A stretch of 64,000 nucleotides of DNA from Acanthacorydalis orientalis (GCA_034766995.1 CM068316.1:8969200-9033199), one strand, 5' to 3'; numbered from the stretch's first letter, positions 39,764-51,011 are shown. Notes: a model not told the origin generated them from the letters alone. Translations and numbers: made by a program.

Positions 39764-40279
39764 TTAGGTGTAAAAGTTAATTCTGTGCTTTTAAATTGAA
39801 TCAATCATAACTCTGTTTAAAATTAAAATATTTTCTCGTTGTTTAAGGATTTTCAAGTGCCAACCTTAATATTTAAAAACATTATATATCTTGGCCAAGA
39901 AGTTGGTATAACCTTACAAAACAGTAGTGAACACGATGGCGTACGAAAATTTGTATATAAAATATTGCATACTTTCCGCATTCCAGTTGAAAAAATACTG
40001 ACGAAGCCAGGAGAATGATTTTTTCGGGTGTGTGAAAGGTGTCGTTACACATAAAACATACAGAAATACTAAAACACTGGAAGGGACCCAAAAATGCATG
40101 ACTACTTCATCAACTCAGAGCCATCATCTTTCTTTTGATAAAGGATCCATCAGTTATCCGGCAGACGGAGCAAAGTTATATAAAAGAATGGAGGATATTT
40201 TGAGTATTGAAATCTATTCTGTCTTTTTATAAACATTTATTTTCTATAAAAAATCCACCGAATTGATTTGTACACCTAA
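39764..40279 (+). mobile_element. non-autonomous mariner-like element, family M3, copy 2
   Basis: The left end TTAGGTGTAAAAGTTAATTC pairs with the right end (reverse complement TTAGGTGTACAAATCAATTC), with TA at both borders. It is 516 bp long. The interior aligns with 34387-34894 (inverted) and 52045-52408. Small open frames inside have no transposase motifs, so mobility would need a transposase in trans. Confidence 0.8.
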
Positions 40280-41392
40280 TAAAAATGAAAAACTAGTATT
40301 AAAATACTTTCTGATCACACTATATATGCATGTTACAACACAAGTGCTCTAAATGACTTCGTTTAAATCGTCCTAATGGTTCTACCTGTTCTACAAACTG
40401 TATTTATAAAGGTTGCTAATTGTGAGTGACCTACTGTAGTTTGTTTATTGTTATATCTCTGGATTATCGTAAAAGAGTGTTTTAGAGAGAAAAACATTTG
40501 TTTTTTTCTTTCAGCTTCAGTAAATTTATTCATTCTTTTAAAAATGTATTCACTTATTTGTACGTTGTAACATTATTTGATTAATTAAAACTGAATAATT
40601 ATTTTAATTTCTAAAGATATCCTCTTTTTAAGAAAAAAACCAGATTATTTAAGCTATTAAGACGATTCTGTATAAATGGATAATAAATAAATTCGATAAT
40701 TAAAATTGACAATTTTCATTCTGAAATATATTTATAGTAAATTATTCAAGTGTATTTATACGAAGTTCGTAACTGGAGAAAATAAAACCGTATTTTCAGT
40801 GGTATTAAGGGTGAAAAAAAACTTTAATTTATTAAACGATGTTGCTCTCATTTATAACAAAGATGACCTATATAGTCTCACTATAAGACAAATGATCGGA
40901 ACATAACAAAAAAATAAATAAAGAATGAAAATAAACTCAATCGGGATATATCTTATAGCGCTGTCTAAAATCATTAAATCATTTCTTATATCTGCGTTTT
41001 TTTTTCAGGATTTTTTTTTATTCCGCTAAACTTTTCTCTGCGTATCACTTTAAAAGATTTCTCGTGCTACTTCTAACATCGTGTGTTCCGATGTCTGTTC
41101 CTTTACGTCTCAAACATAAATCTTCGGCTCTAACATAAATAAATGCATTGTACAGGATTTTCAAAAGTCAAGTCACATTTAAATCGTTTGACGTAATGTG
41201 TTTTGAGAGCTCGAGAGATAAGAACGCAATAAAAGTCATAATAACTATACGCCTCTTTTTCGTTCTTTCTTACAAGGTTAAATTCGAGGTTAGTTTTTGT
41301 AGCAATATTTCCTTACATAGTTTTATATCATCTTGTCAATCGCTGGAAAGTTTATTTAGTGTGTGATCATTTGTATTTCTTTTATTCATACA

Positions 41393-41399
<7 letters not shown>
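40280..41399. other. non-coding stretch
   Basis: Two AT-driven open frames (40706-40906, 41148-41366) carry no recognised motifs. I see nothing else. Confidence 0.6.
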
Positions 41400-41423
<24 letters not shown>

Positions 41424-41488
41424 CATATACACATATATATATATACACACATTTATATATATACACATATATACATATGTATATATAC

Positions 41489-41535
<47 letters not shown>

Positions 41536-41564
41536 TATATGTACATATATGTACATATATGTAC

Positions 41565-41613
<49 letters not shown>

Positions 41614-41642
41614 CACCATATATATACATATATATGTACATA

Positions 41643-41680
<38 letters not shown>

Positions 41681-41684
41681 CATT

Positions 41685-41726
<42 letters not shown>

Positions 41727-41735
41727 TATAAATAA
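41400..41735. repeat. compound TA / CATA / GTACATA microsatellite
   Basis: About 335 bp of TA broken by ACAT and GTAC steps, including four TATGTACATA units near 41527-41570. Long open frames on all strands encode only Tyr/Ile/His/Met repeats and are artefacts of the tract. Confidence 0.95.
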
Positions 41736-42587
41736 TAAATAAATAAATTATTAACCAAAAAGCTGTAAAAAGCTGTTCATTCTTGAATGGTTGTATGAAA
41801 AACATTGAAAATAAATGTAAAAATAGTTATATCACTTTGTACACAGCAACAAATAACATGTATTTTTTTATTTCAAAATTAAATATTCAGCTATAGTAGT
41901 TTATGAAGAACGTATATCAGAATTGATAATATTTACTTTCGAATCAATTTTATAATATTATAGGAATATTTCAATCAATGGGTGAGTTCAGCTGACTGAG
42001 CGTTCATTTAATCATAAGAGAAATGCGCTTAGTTTCGGCTGAATGAATGTGTTCGCTGTTTAATTTGACATTTGTTTTAATCATGATTTCGAAATTAATT
42101 AATATGTTTTTCTTGTATTCATATATCAACAAGTTTGTATATCTTTCATGTGAATTTTCGATATTAATCTTCAATTATAATCACGAAACTATAAAAATTG
42201 CAAAACCATTACATATGGATATAAAAATAATTTTAATTGTCTTAAATTTTAAAACAAGTACTTCTAAATATTTATTTTTGATATTTATCTTGAAGACTTT
42301 TTATGCTGTAATCACAAAATTACTCCTACTAATAAAGTAAGCAACTCATCTGACCAATCAATCATTAAAACAAAATTCTTATTAAGAACATTAAGCTTTT
42401 AATTGAGTGCATATAATGAATGACTTGAGAAAAAATTCAATCTCTTAAAACAGAGCAAAAATATTTTATTTTCAAAAAAAAAATGGATTGATAAACGGTT
42501 TAAGTTCAAATTTTTCAAAAAAATTATTATAAAAATAATTTATTTTCCATCACTTTCAACGATTTAACTTCAAAAGTTTCTTTAGAA
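41736..42587. other. AT-rich non-coding stretch
   Basis: The 97-codon frame at 42047-42340 is hydrophobic and AT-driven; I find no family match and treat it as chance. Confidence 0.5.
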
Positions 42588-42591
42588 CTCG

Positions 42592-42640
42592 GTTGGTAGA
42601 AAAATTGCAGTTAATGTTTTCTGAATTCTAATCTGAAAAT
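42592..42640 (+). mobile_element. mariner M1 terminus remnant
   Basis: CTCGGTTGGTAGAAAAATTG followed by CAGTTAATGTTTTCTGAATTCTAA matches the first ~45 bp of the M1 element at 42845. Only the end survives; it runs directly into the minisatellite at 42624-42719. Confidence 0.7.
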
Positions 42641-42719
42641 AATAATCTAATCTGAAAATAATAATCTAATCTGAAAAAAATAATCTAATCTGAAAAAAAT
42701 AATCTAATCTGAAAATAAA
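42624..42719 (+). repeat. 19-bp minisatellite, about five copies
   Basis: The unit AATCTAATCTGAAAATAAT is repeated five times with few changes (the TAAT/AAAT variants cluster in copies 3 and 4). The first unit contains the GAATTCTAATC of the mariner M1 leader, so the array seems to have expanded from transposon sequence. Confidence 0.9.
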
Positions 42720-42844
42720 TCTTCTGAAAATAAAATAATTTAAACCAATTTAGAGATAATAAAGAACAGAGCAAGAACAAGTTGCCAGATTTAGGAAATA
42801 ATAAGAACAATTGAACATAGAGCAAGTATATCACAAAAGAATTA

Positions 42845-43336
42845 TTGGATTGGTAGAAAAATAATTGCGGTTTTGGTTTCCTGAATTCTAACCTTATTTT
42901 TTTTAATGAAAAAGTTATTTCATCGTGTTCATGTTAATATCATTTTAAAGTGCATTTTTTCGGTCTGTGTTTTGGTAAAATAAATTTTGGTTTCATTATT
43001 AATTTTTCTTCAAATTGGGCTATTGAATTAAAGACGAACAAGAAGCAAGTTAGAGCATTTTTTGTATGAGTTCAAAACGGCCAGTAAAGTGCCAGAAACT
43101 GCTCGTTAATTAAACGATGCTTTTGGTGTGGATACTGTTAAGGAACATACGGTGGAAGGTGGTTCCAAAAATGTCATACTGGAGACGAGAGCTTTGACGA
43201 ATGTCACGGTCATTCTTCTTCAGTTTACAACGACCAACTGAAGGCATTATTTAAATCAGAACCACCCACAACAATTCGAGAGGTTGCACAAAAGCTAGAC
43301 TTTAGTCATCCAACAGTCCTGACCCGTTTAAAACAG
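42845..43336 (+). mobile_element. mariner family M1, 5' half
   Basis: It starts with TTGGATTGGTAGAAAAATAA followed by TTGCGGTTTTGG. The leader and the N-terminal transposase region follow (KQVRAFFVxEFK-like, INDAFGVDTV, later a REVAQKLDFSHPTVLTRLKQ-like stretch). The helix-turn-helix half is the best preserved of the M1 copies, but a stop after ARx and frameshifts are present. It ends abruptly at about 43336, where the right half of a fold-back MITE begins. No catalytic domain remains. Confidence 0.85.
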
Positions 43337-43340
43337 CTAG

Positions 43341-43420
43341 AAAAATTAAAAAATAATATGATTTTTTTAATTTTTGGATTTTTTTATACTTTTATGTGGA
43401 GAGCTAAATTGAACCATCCT
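43341..43420. mobile_element. fold-back MITE, GGGTGATTCAA family, right half
   Basis: The right terminus (reverse complement AGGATGGTTCAATTTAGC) and about 80 bp of body match the right halves of the copies at 36609 and 58776. The left half is missing; its place is taken by mariner M1 sequence. Confidence 0.75.
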
Positions 43421-43849
43421 GTATACGAAAATTATAAAATTATTACAATTTACTTAGAGGTTAAAATGACAATCATAATTTCAGAAATAGTTATTGCAAT
43501 AAATAATTCATTAATTCTAAACCATTCTGATTTTCTCCACCCATGTGTATTGTTCCTCTGTTAAATTTTCATATATTAGTTAAACAACAATACAAGTGAG
43601 TTGAAATAACGATTTCAAAGAAGATTAATTGCAAATTTACAGCGGTGATTAAGCTGACGAAGATGTGATTTATTTAATGTTCTTATTTGATGAATCCATG
43701 TGAAACAAGTAAAAAAATAGCATAGAAACGTGTACAACATCGTTCGGTTTCCATTCAATATTTTGCGAACATCATCGTAACAAAATATCAATTAAAGCAA
43801 TTAAAAATCATACGCGAAACAACACACTACTCCGCAAACATTTGTGTGT
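43421..43849. other. AT-rich non-coding stretch
   Basis: Nothing recognised. Confidence 0.6.
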
Positions 43850-44480
43850 GTGTATGTAATGTATGTGCAAACATTCCGTCGACTGAAATTGATTCGATTA
43901 ATTTTTTCCGTCGTCGCACGTCGATCCAGATACCGTTAATTTATCAACCGTTGCTCAATGAAATTATCCAAACAGAGCGAATTCGAGAACGGGCACGAAA
44001 AAGATGAAACGCAATAAAATATCGTATAACTTTTCACATTATCTATTCATCTGGAACAAATTAAATATCTACTAGTTTGTTACAAACGACTCTTTACATC
44101 ATACAAACGGTCACTGCATTATGTACGGATGATAATATTAAAATGGGTAGAGACAGTGGAAGAAGAGGATGTCGGCGTGTGGTGTACGCGTTATAAAGCG
44201 ATCACAGTTTATGTAGGGATGCCGTCAGACTCAGGCGCCCTCCCGATAGACTCGAACCACCCGCTGCCAACCAAAGTTCATAAATCGTAAATTACTCGTT
44301 TTATTAAATCTCGTATATTTATTGGGAAACTGAGACGGATATATTTGATCGTCGTCATGTTCGAGTGTGAAAGAGGTTTTTGATATAGTTCGAGAGACTG
44401 TTCGGCACCCGTTGTGAATGTCTTGCAGCTAATTAAAATATTTTTTGCGAGAAAATAGTTTTTTCCTATCCTCTCTCTCT
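43850..44480. promoter_or_regulatory. GC-richer, CpG-containing island
   Basis: Two CpG-rich sub-blocks (43875-44010 and 44150-44280) are followed by another at 44335-44440. Frames on both strands are interrupted and no domain is visible. The composition suggests a promoter or untranslated exon, without proof. Confidence 0.3.
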
Positions 44481-44836
44481 CTTCTCTTCATATTAACTCA
44501 CAACGGATTTACTATATTGACATTGTTTTTACTTGTAGTTTTGAATTTTAATTAAGATCTTTTTTTAATAATATAGATTCATTAATTGAGTTTCATAAGC
44601 ATATTTATAAATCAATAGAACAATTGCAAACCATTTATTATCTCATCGTTTTTCTAAGAAATCTGATAACATTTTTTAATATTTACTGTAAAATATACTA
44701 ATTGAAAATATAAGAGGTAAATTCATTAATTTGTGTTTAATAATGTAAGAACTATAATTTCTTGATAAACGAAAAACCTTTTTTCAACTGAAAAATTTTT
44801 TTATAACTTATTTTTTCTATAACCATTTTATATTAA

Positions 44837-45985
44837 CACTTTCATGACGGGCGTTAGACATGTTTGAGATATCGTTTTCGTGACAATCTATACCGAACAT
44901 GGTATTTTATGTTTATTTAAAGTACAGGGCGAGATAAAAATGATTAAAACCATCGCTAGTGGTAAGTATAATCATTCTACAGGAAAACAAATAAAAGGAA
45001 AAGTTTTGGACTGTCATAAATAGTATGGAAATGAAAAAAATTATTATCATTCTAATTGGTTTTGTGAAAAAGTGTCAGAAAGATGATTATTGATCCACAG
45101 ATCCATTACTTCATACACCTCTATCTTCGCTGATACAATGAGCAGAGACAGATTCCGTTAGATAAGGAGATACTGGTACTTCAGCAACAACGAAAATTGA
45201 AAAGAGAGATTAAACAAAATTAAACCTGTTCTTAAATATTTTCAAAAAAAATTTTCGAACAGTATACAAACTAGAAAAAGAACTGTCCTTTGACGAAAAC
45301 CTATCATACCTTGGAAAAAACTCTCATTTAGAACATCTAAAATCCAACCAAAATCACAAAATATGGAATATTAGTAGGATGGTCTGAGAAAATATCACAG
45401 GATATATTTGCAATTTTGAAATATTTGCCACACGAGGATATACACTAAATATGACTATATTTTCGTTATTAAACGCATTTGTAAATTTATGAAATATTAT
45501 AGTAATTATCCATATATCTATATGGATAATTACCAGAACAGCGTACAAGTCGCACAACAATTATTACAAAATAGAACAGGTGTTCAAGGAAGAATAGAGG
45601 TGTGCCAGCTTATCTAAAATATGTAAAATTAGAGAAAAATGCTACAATGTTCTGTGGAAAAAATAATCTCCTCGGGCAAGCACAGAAGACGAAAAAATAT
45701 ATCTTATATATGATATCATCAATACATTCTGCAAATACAATTGATGTTACAAATTCAAAAAAGGAAAATAAAAACGAACTGAATGTGTAGTAGAATATAA
45801 CAAATACTTGAAGAGTGTAGATCGTGCCGATCAATACCTTTTCAACTAGGCTATTTTTCGAAACACCAACAAGTAGTGTAAAATCAGTTATCATAAATGC
45901 TTTTTAGATCAGTTAATGCCGTCTGAGACATTGTAAATGTACCCGCGGTTAATGTCCCGCATCTGAAACGACCGCCATGAAAGTG
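44837..45985 (+). mobile_element. piggyBac-like element, internally decayed, TTAA-flanked
   Basis: The left end CACTTTCATGACGGGCG and the right end (reverse complement CACTTTCATGGCGGTCG) form a 17-bp inverted repeat with two mismatches. Both borders carry TTAA (44833-44836 and 45986-45989), the target site that piggyBac elements duplicate. The 1149-bp interior holds a shortened transposase pseudogene, against about 2.4 kb in the original piggyBac, so sequence has been lost, probably at the 5' side. Confidence 0.85.
45060..45850 (+). pseudogene. piggyBac-type transposase pseudogene
   Basis: Landmarks appear in family order across changing frames: MSRDRFR.IRRYWYFSNN, then ELSFDEN, NPTKITKYGILV, MDNYQNSVQVAQQLL, and finally VVEYNKYLKSVDRADQYL. 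The three aspartates expected for the DDD catalytic core are visible: in SFDE (codon 45292-45294), in MDNY (45525-45527) and in SVDRAD (45820-45822). Stops and frameshifts separate the blocks. The cysteine-rich C-terminal domain is not recognisable before the right terminus. The ancestral enzyme moved its element at TTAA sites; this copy is dead. Confidence 0.85.
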
Positions 45986-46062
45986 TTAAGTTGAATTTAT
46001 GTGTTATTAGAAACTATATGTAATCAAAAATTGTCTCTTTCCATTACTGATGTTCATTTTAA

Positions 46063-46341
46063 CCTTTCACGCCTAGTGCCGGGTATATCAGGCACCCACA
46101 AAATGACGCACAGTGGCTAACGCCGGCTATATCCGGCATTAGTGAACTCTAGCACCACGCCAATTGAATGCCACGGACTAAACACATTATTTCATTTTAA
46201 GTACATCATGGACCCTTTTTATCAAGAACAATTAGTATACAAGCGTAGGGGAATTCTGAAAATACAAGACACTTTTTATACAAACAGTGTAAACTAATGG
46301 CACGATGATCGGTAGCCTACTGACTGCCAGTTCCGAAAGGG
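46063..46341. mobile_element. short piggyBac-like MITE candidate
   Basis: The left end CCTTTCACGCC follows TTAA; the right end (reverse complement CCCTTTCGGAACTGGC) is followed by TTAG, a one-base variant. Near the left end two related palindromic units occur in direct order, TGCCGGGTATATCAGGCA and CGCCGGCTATATCCGGCA. It is 279 bp long with no coding. TTAA plus CCCTTT-type ends suggest a piggyBac relative, but the termini are only partly complementary. Confidence 0.5.
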
Positions 46342-46556
46342 TTAGTGATAATGTTTCCATTTTTAGAGCAAGAATATATACAATCTAAGATATTTTATGT
46401 TTAAAAATGAATTCAATCACAATACTTAAGTACAGTTTATCCACCATATTGTTTTATCTATTTTATAGATTAATATATGAATCTTAAGCTCCAATCAGCA
46501 CTTTTCGCTCAATACTTCTTTGATGAGAAACGATCTATAATCCGACAATCTAAATA

Positions 46557-47780
46557 TTGGGTTATCCTATAAGTAATGCAATTTTTTAAAATAAATGTTG
46601 AAACAGCAACGATTCGTCTCATCTTAATCTTAAATTTTCAACACCCTGAAGATAAAACTTTTTGGGCTTTGCATTAAAAAAAGAGTCGAACTCCATTCGA
46701 ACACCACTCTCTTAATATGAAGCCATTTTTCATTATTTTCATTACTGAAATTTTGAAACAGATGATATTCTGGTGGTAATAGGTCAGGGAAATATGATGG
46801 ATGAGTCATAACTTCCCTTTTCAAATTTTCTCAGTTTTTGGAGAGGTTTACGTGCCGTTTAAGGTCGGGCGTTGTCATGGTAAAAAAATACACCTTTCTG
46901 TTGATTAATACTGGCTGTTTTTCAACAATTAATTGTTTTAGCCGTACCAGTTGTGCACAATACAACTACCTTGTATGGTTCTATTCTCTGGTAATAGCTC
47001 ATAATAGATAGTTACTTCCATATCTCATCAGATAGACAATAAAACCTTTTTTGGATGAAGCTCTCCTTTCGAAATTGAAGATGGTAATTCTTTGCTATCA
47101 ACTCATTGTCTTGAACATTTAATATTGTATTAATAATCCATTTTTGATTACCAGTAAAAACTTTATTCAGAAGCAGATCATTTTGCAATCGGCATAGATG
47201 AAAAATGCAATATCAAGACGTTGTTTTAAATTAACGTCCGATAACTTGTGCGAAATCCACTGACCCAGCTTAGAAACCTTACTAATCATTTTCAGGTGCC
47301 AATAAATAGTTTAATTTGTTGATTTGAGCTTCTTGGCTAATTCTTCTACCATTAAACTAGGATTTTGTTCTACTAGTGTTCGCAGGATCTCATCATCATA
47401 CTCTTGAGGATATCCTGACATTTCATCATCTTAAAATCTGTAGTTTTGGACCGAAATCGTTGAAAACATCTTTGTACTTGACTAAGACTAATAACATCTG
47501 AACCATAAATTTCTCACATTTTCTTCACTGCATTCATAGCATTGTTGTCCTGATGAAACTCTCAATGTAAAATACACCTAATATGCTTTTTTGAAACTTC
47601 CATAATAACTAATATTTTTTATTATAAATTGACCTGATCACTGTTAATCTTCCGCGATAAGGCTGAGAAAACATTACGTGCAGCATATGCATCTGATACG
47701 TTATTGCAATAAATTTCAAAGTATTACATCATCCATTTTCACCAATATGAAAATACCACATTACTTGTGGGATAACTCAA
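46557..47780 (-). mobile_element. mariner family M5, full length with both ends
   Basis: The right end, read on the minus strand, is TTGAGTTATCCCACAAGTAA; the left end is TTGGGTTATCCTATAAGTAA. Both borders have TA. The 1224-bp length is that of a complete mariner. It carries a decayed transposase on the minus strand. Confidence 0.9.
46630..47590 (-). pseudogene. mariner M5 transposase pseudogene
   Basis: On the minus strand: a YECSEENVRNL...KMFSTI-like helix-turn-helix region, EMSGYPQEYDDEILRTLVEQ, then ELAKKLKSTN.TIYWHLK (second helix-turn-helix). These are followed by ISKVSKLGQWISHKLSD (family: GKVxxLGKWVPHxL), RLDIAFF and KKVLLSI-like sequence. Late in the gene, YFFTMTTPD is a frameshifted HDNARP box, followed by THPSYFPDLLPPEYHLFQ. 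At the third catalytic position mariner proteins normally have Asp in (S/P)DYHLF; this copy reads PPEYHLF, a Glu. About ten stops or shifts make it non-functional. Confidence 0.8.
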
Positions 47781-47934
47781 TATTTAAATTACAAAATTTA
47801 AACTATAAATTAGATTTCACCACAAAATAAATCGAAAAATTGTACAATTCATTTTATTGCATTTGTTACTTAAAAGTAGTAACTAAATTTATGTATGTAT
47901 GTATATATATATATATATACGACACATGATTTAT

Positions 47935-48148
47935 AGAATAATTCAACTTAGACTTTTACATAAAAAATTAAAAAAAAAAAAACAAAAAAAAAATAAAAAA
48001 AACATATTATTCCCCATTTTATATTTTAGTTCAATTGTATTTTCGTATTGAATTGACCTAAAATACTAAATAAAAAATAAGATCTTTTTTCTCAACCACT
48101 GCACCCCCTTTTATTACTTCCATGTGGAAACCTAAATTGAATCACCCT
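47935..48148. mobile_element. fold-back MITE, GGGTGATTCAA family, copy 3
   Basis: A 214-bp element. The left end AGAATAATTCAACTTAGAC pairs with the right end (reverse complement AGGGTGATTCAATTTAGG). The central hairpin TTAGTTCAATTG.../...CAATTCGTATTGAATTGACC-type block matches the other full copies. A TA run (47905-47920) lies just left of it. Confidence 0.85.
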
Positions 48149-49726
48149 ACATAATAAAGATAGTATTAAATTGTATTAATGTTTATTTTTTTAAAAAGCA
48201 ACCATTATTACTTTTTCTACTACTAATTGCTGTTTAGGAACAATTTGATTTTTCAAACCTGTTGCACTAAATAAATGTCAAATTGGAAAATATGTTCAAA
48301 TAACTTCAAAACAAATAAATAACTTAATAAAATTTACCCCATAGATCCAAGTCGGTGTCGTGTTTGGACAAATTGTGTAAAATTGTTTATAAAATATTTG
48401 TATTATATAGTGAATTTATAATTGGAAAAGGACTCATCAACTATAAACAACGTACAAAATAAAATAATCTACGTTATCATGTTCTGAAATCCATACATTA
48501 CAACACAGCATAGTTTAAAGCATTTGTAAACATTAATCCTAGAAACAATTTGTTACTAAAAATAACTCAACCGTGAATAATCCTCGACATATTTTGAAAT
48601 TTATACACACATAACATAAAAAACTATTAAACATCAATACAATACCGAGAATCAAACTATAATACTTTAATTCATTGGACGTAAAGATTTATTTATTGGA
48701 AAAAAGAAAAAGTTATGTGAAATTCTCTCGGGATGTGTGCAGACTATTCATCCATTAAACTGGATTTTTTTGTTAAAATGTTGTTTATATAACAATTTAT
48801 ATAAACAGTTTTTCAATTGATGGCAGAAATACTGTATTGTTATTTAAATATGAGTTTTAAGGGAAGATAATTCAGAAAAAAGTTAAATAAATGTTGACGT
48901 TTGTATGAATCGAAAAAGGTTAATATTTTATTGATTTATTTAAGAATGTTCTTTTAACTTTAATCAGTTAACATGAATGTCATATATGAAATTCGTTTCG
49001 TAAAGGAATTTAGTTTTTAAAATTGCGTAGCTGTTTTTATGAAATGTAATTAATTTAACTCATATCATAGATAAATACAATGTTGAAATTTAGGACATTA
49101 ACACATGATTTAAAGATTAATCAATTTTTAATAATTATTTTTGTAAAATAAACAAGTTATGCAATAAATACATAATTATTTATTAATGTGCAATTTAATT
49201 ACTTACTTTATAATCAAGGAACTTGATTAACAATTAAATAAAAATTATTTCACTTGACATGAATAAAAAGAAAATATGAAACAGTATATACATCTACTTT
49301 CTTAGTTCTAACTAGTGATTAAGAATAAAAAATTGATTCTTTAATTTTTTTACAGAAAAAATAATCATTGTATGAAAACAAAAAAGACTTTTTCATGAAT
49401 GAACAATTTTAAATTATATTCGACAATATATTACATTACATCCCATTACATTTTCATAATGGAAAAAATATACATTTTAACAGAGTTTTTTAATAATGAA
49501 ATTAATGATTTCTTAGAATGTTTTAAAGTATTATTCTAATAACTGTTTAATATTCAAAATAATAACAATATATCTTTTCAGGTATAAATTTTTCAATCAA
49601 AACGAAGACCATTCAAGGTTTTTCTCATTAAAAATATTCAATATTTGATCATTTTTTATTATTTCCTATCATCATTTCGAGATTAATTCTATCACTCTCG
49701 GAGTGTTTTAAAGATAATCTTTTTAT
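48149..49726. other. AT-rich non-coding stretch
   Basis: No gene, repeat or RNA recognised. Confidence 0.65.
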
Positions 49727-50285
49727 ATTTATATTTGGATATAATTCACCTTACTTCAGTCAACATGATTGATGAAGACGAAAAAGATTAAAAAAAGATA
49801 TGCTCAGAATTAAAAAAAAAACGATATCAAGAAAATAAAATACTGGAATTTTAGTAGATTTCCAAGGAATTAATTAAATATGTGTCAGAAACATGTAAAC
49901 ACATAGGAAAATATAGTGTAATTTTATCATTATTTTTTATAAAGTATATTCTATATTTTTTTAAAAAAAGATATGGAATATATATATATATATAGTTCAG
50001 AATAATAAATACAATATAAAATGAGTATATTCAGATCTTTGTGTTAAAAAAATAAATTATTTTTCCAATTTATTTGTAGTAAGTGTTTAAAATTTTCTCC
50101 AATTTTATTCAAATTAAAATTTCATGTAATGATATAAAAATCTTCTTTGTGGTTTAATAAATGAAATATAATAAAATCGATTATTATCTTTTTGTAAAAA
50201 GTGTCAGTACTTGAAAACACGTCTTTAGATACAAACAGCTCCTGCATCGATGCAACGTTAACGATGGTCGTGAAATCTCTAAATA
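49727..50285. repeat. tandem duplication, unit 1
   Basis: The roughly 560-bp unit starts with ATTTATATTTGGATATAATTC and ends in GTCGTGAAATCTCTAAATA; the next unit repeats it in the same order at roughly 80 percent identity by eye. Both units contain a (TA)n run at the same place (49979-49994 here) and a highly similar block near the right end (50198-50284). Confidence 0.85.
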
Positions 50286-50542
50286 ATATTTATATTTGGA
50301 TATAATTCGTCTAAATCCAATCGACGAGATTAATGAAGACGGAAGGAGATTAAGAGAAGTGATGGTCAAAATTTAAAAAAAACGATATCAGAGAAAATAT
50401 AATAGTTGAATTTTAGTAGATTTCTAAGAAATTAATTAAAGATGTGTCAGAAACATGTAAACACATAAGAAAATGAAATGTCATTTTATTACTATTTTAT
50501 ATAAAGTATACTTATTTCTATATTTTTTTAAAAACAAAAAGA

Positions 50543-50586
<44 letters not shown>

Positions 50587-50889
50587 TTCAGGATAATATA
50601 TGCAAAATAAAATAAGTATATTCAGATCTTTGTGGTAAAAAGAAATTGTTTTTCCAATTTATTTATAGTGTGTTTAATAATTCGATCCAATCTTATTTAA
50701 ATTAAAATTTCATGCAATGATATAAAAATCTTTGTGTGATAATAAACGAAATATATGAAAACTGTTTGAATAAAATCGATTATTTTCTTTTTGTAAAAAG
50801 TGTCAGTACTTGAAAACACGTCTTCAGATACGAACATCTCCTGCATCGATGCAGAGTCAACGACGGTCGTGAAATCTCTAAAAAAAAAT
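50286..50889. repeat. tandem duplication, unit 2
   Basis: The second unit is slightly longer (about 600 bp), mainly because its TA run has grown and passed into a GA run (50544-50586). Its right end adjoins the GC-rich patch at 50890-51180. Confidence 0.85.
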
Positions 50890-51011
50890 ATCATTGTCTG
50901 AACAATTCGGATGCGCCGCGTCGACCGTTTTATTTTATCTGAAGAAGAGACCGGGTGCGTGATTTCTACTTTAACTTTAGGTTCGAACGATCTCAATCGC
51001 CTGTGCAACAT
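50697..51011 (-). CDS. candidate 104-codon ORF spanning island and repeat
   Basis: This minus-strand frame begins MLHRRLRSFEPKVKVEITH in the GC-rich patch. It passes a T-rich run ending in AG (splice-acceptor-like, near 50885), then encodes RDFTTVVDSASMQEMFVSED and SSTDTFYKK before running into AT-rich sequence. Tandem unit 1 encodes the same block with RDFTTIVNVASMQELFVSKD. Of seven nucleotide differences in that block, six change the amino acid, which argues against purifying selection. No known domain. It may be a decayed or chance frame. Confidence 0.25.
   Translation of the reverse strand: MLHRRLRSFEPKVKVEITHPVSSSDKIKRSTRRIRIVQTMIFFFRDFTTVVDSASMQEMFVSEDVFSSTDTFYKKKIIDFIQTVFIYFVYYHTKIFISLHEILI

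Noticed and set aside
41359..41805. Many long open frames on both strands
   Set aside because: They encode only Tyr/Ile/His/Met repeats of the TA/CATA microsatellite.
44235..44285. tRNA-like T-arm on the minus strand (GGTTCGAGTC)
   Set aside because: The bases flanking the loop do not pair as a T stem, and no acceptor, D or anticodon arm can be laid out.
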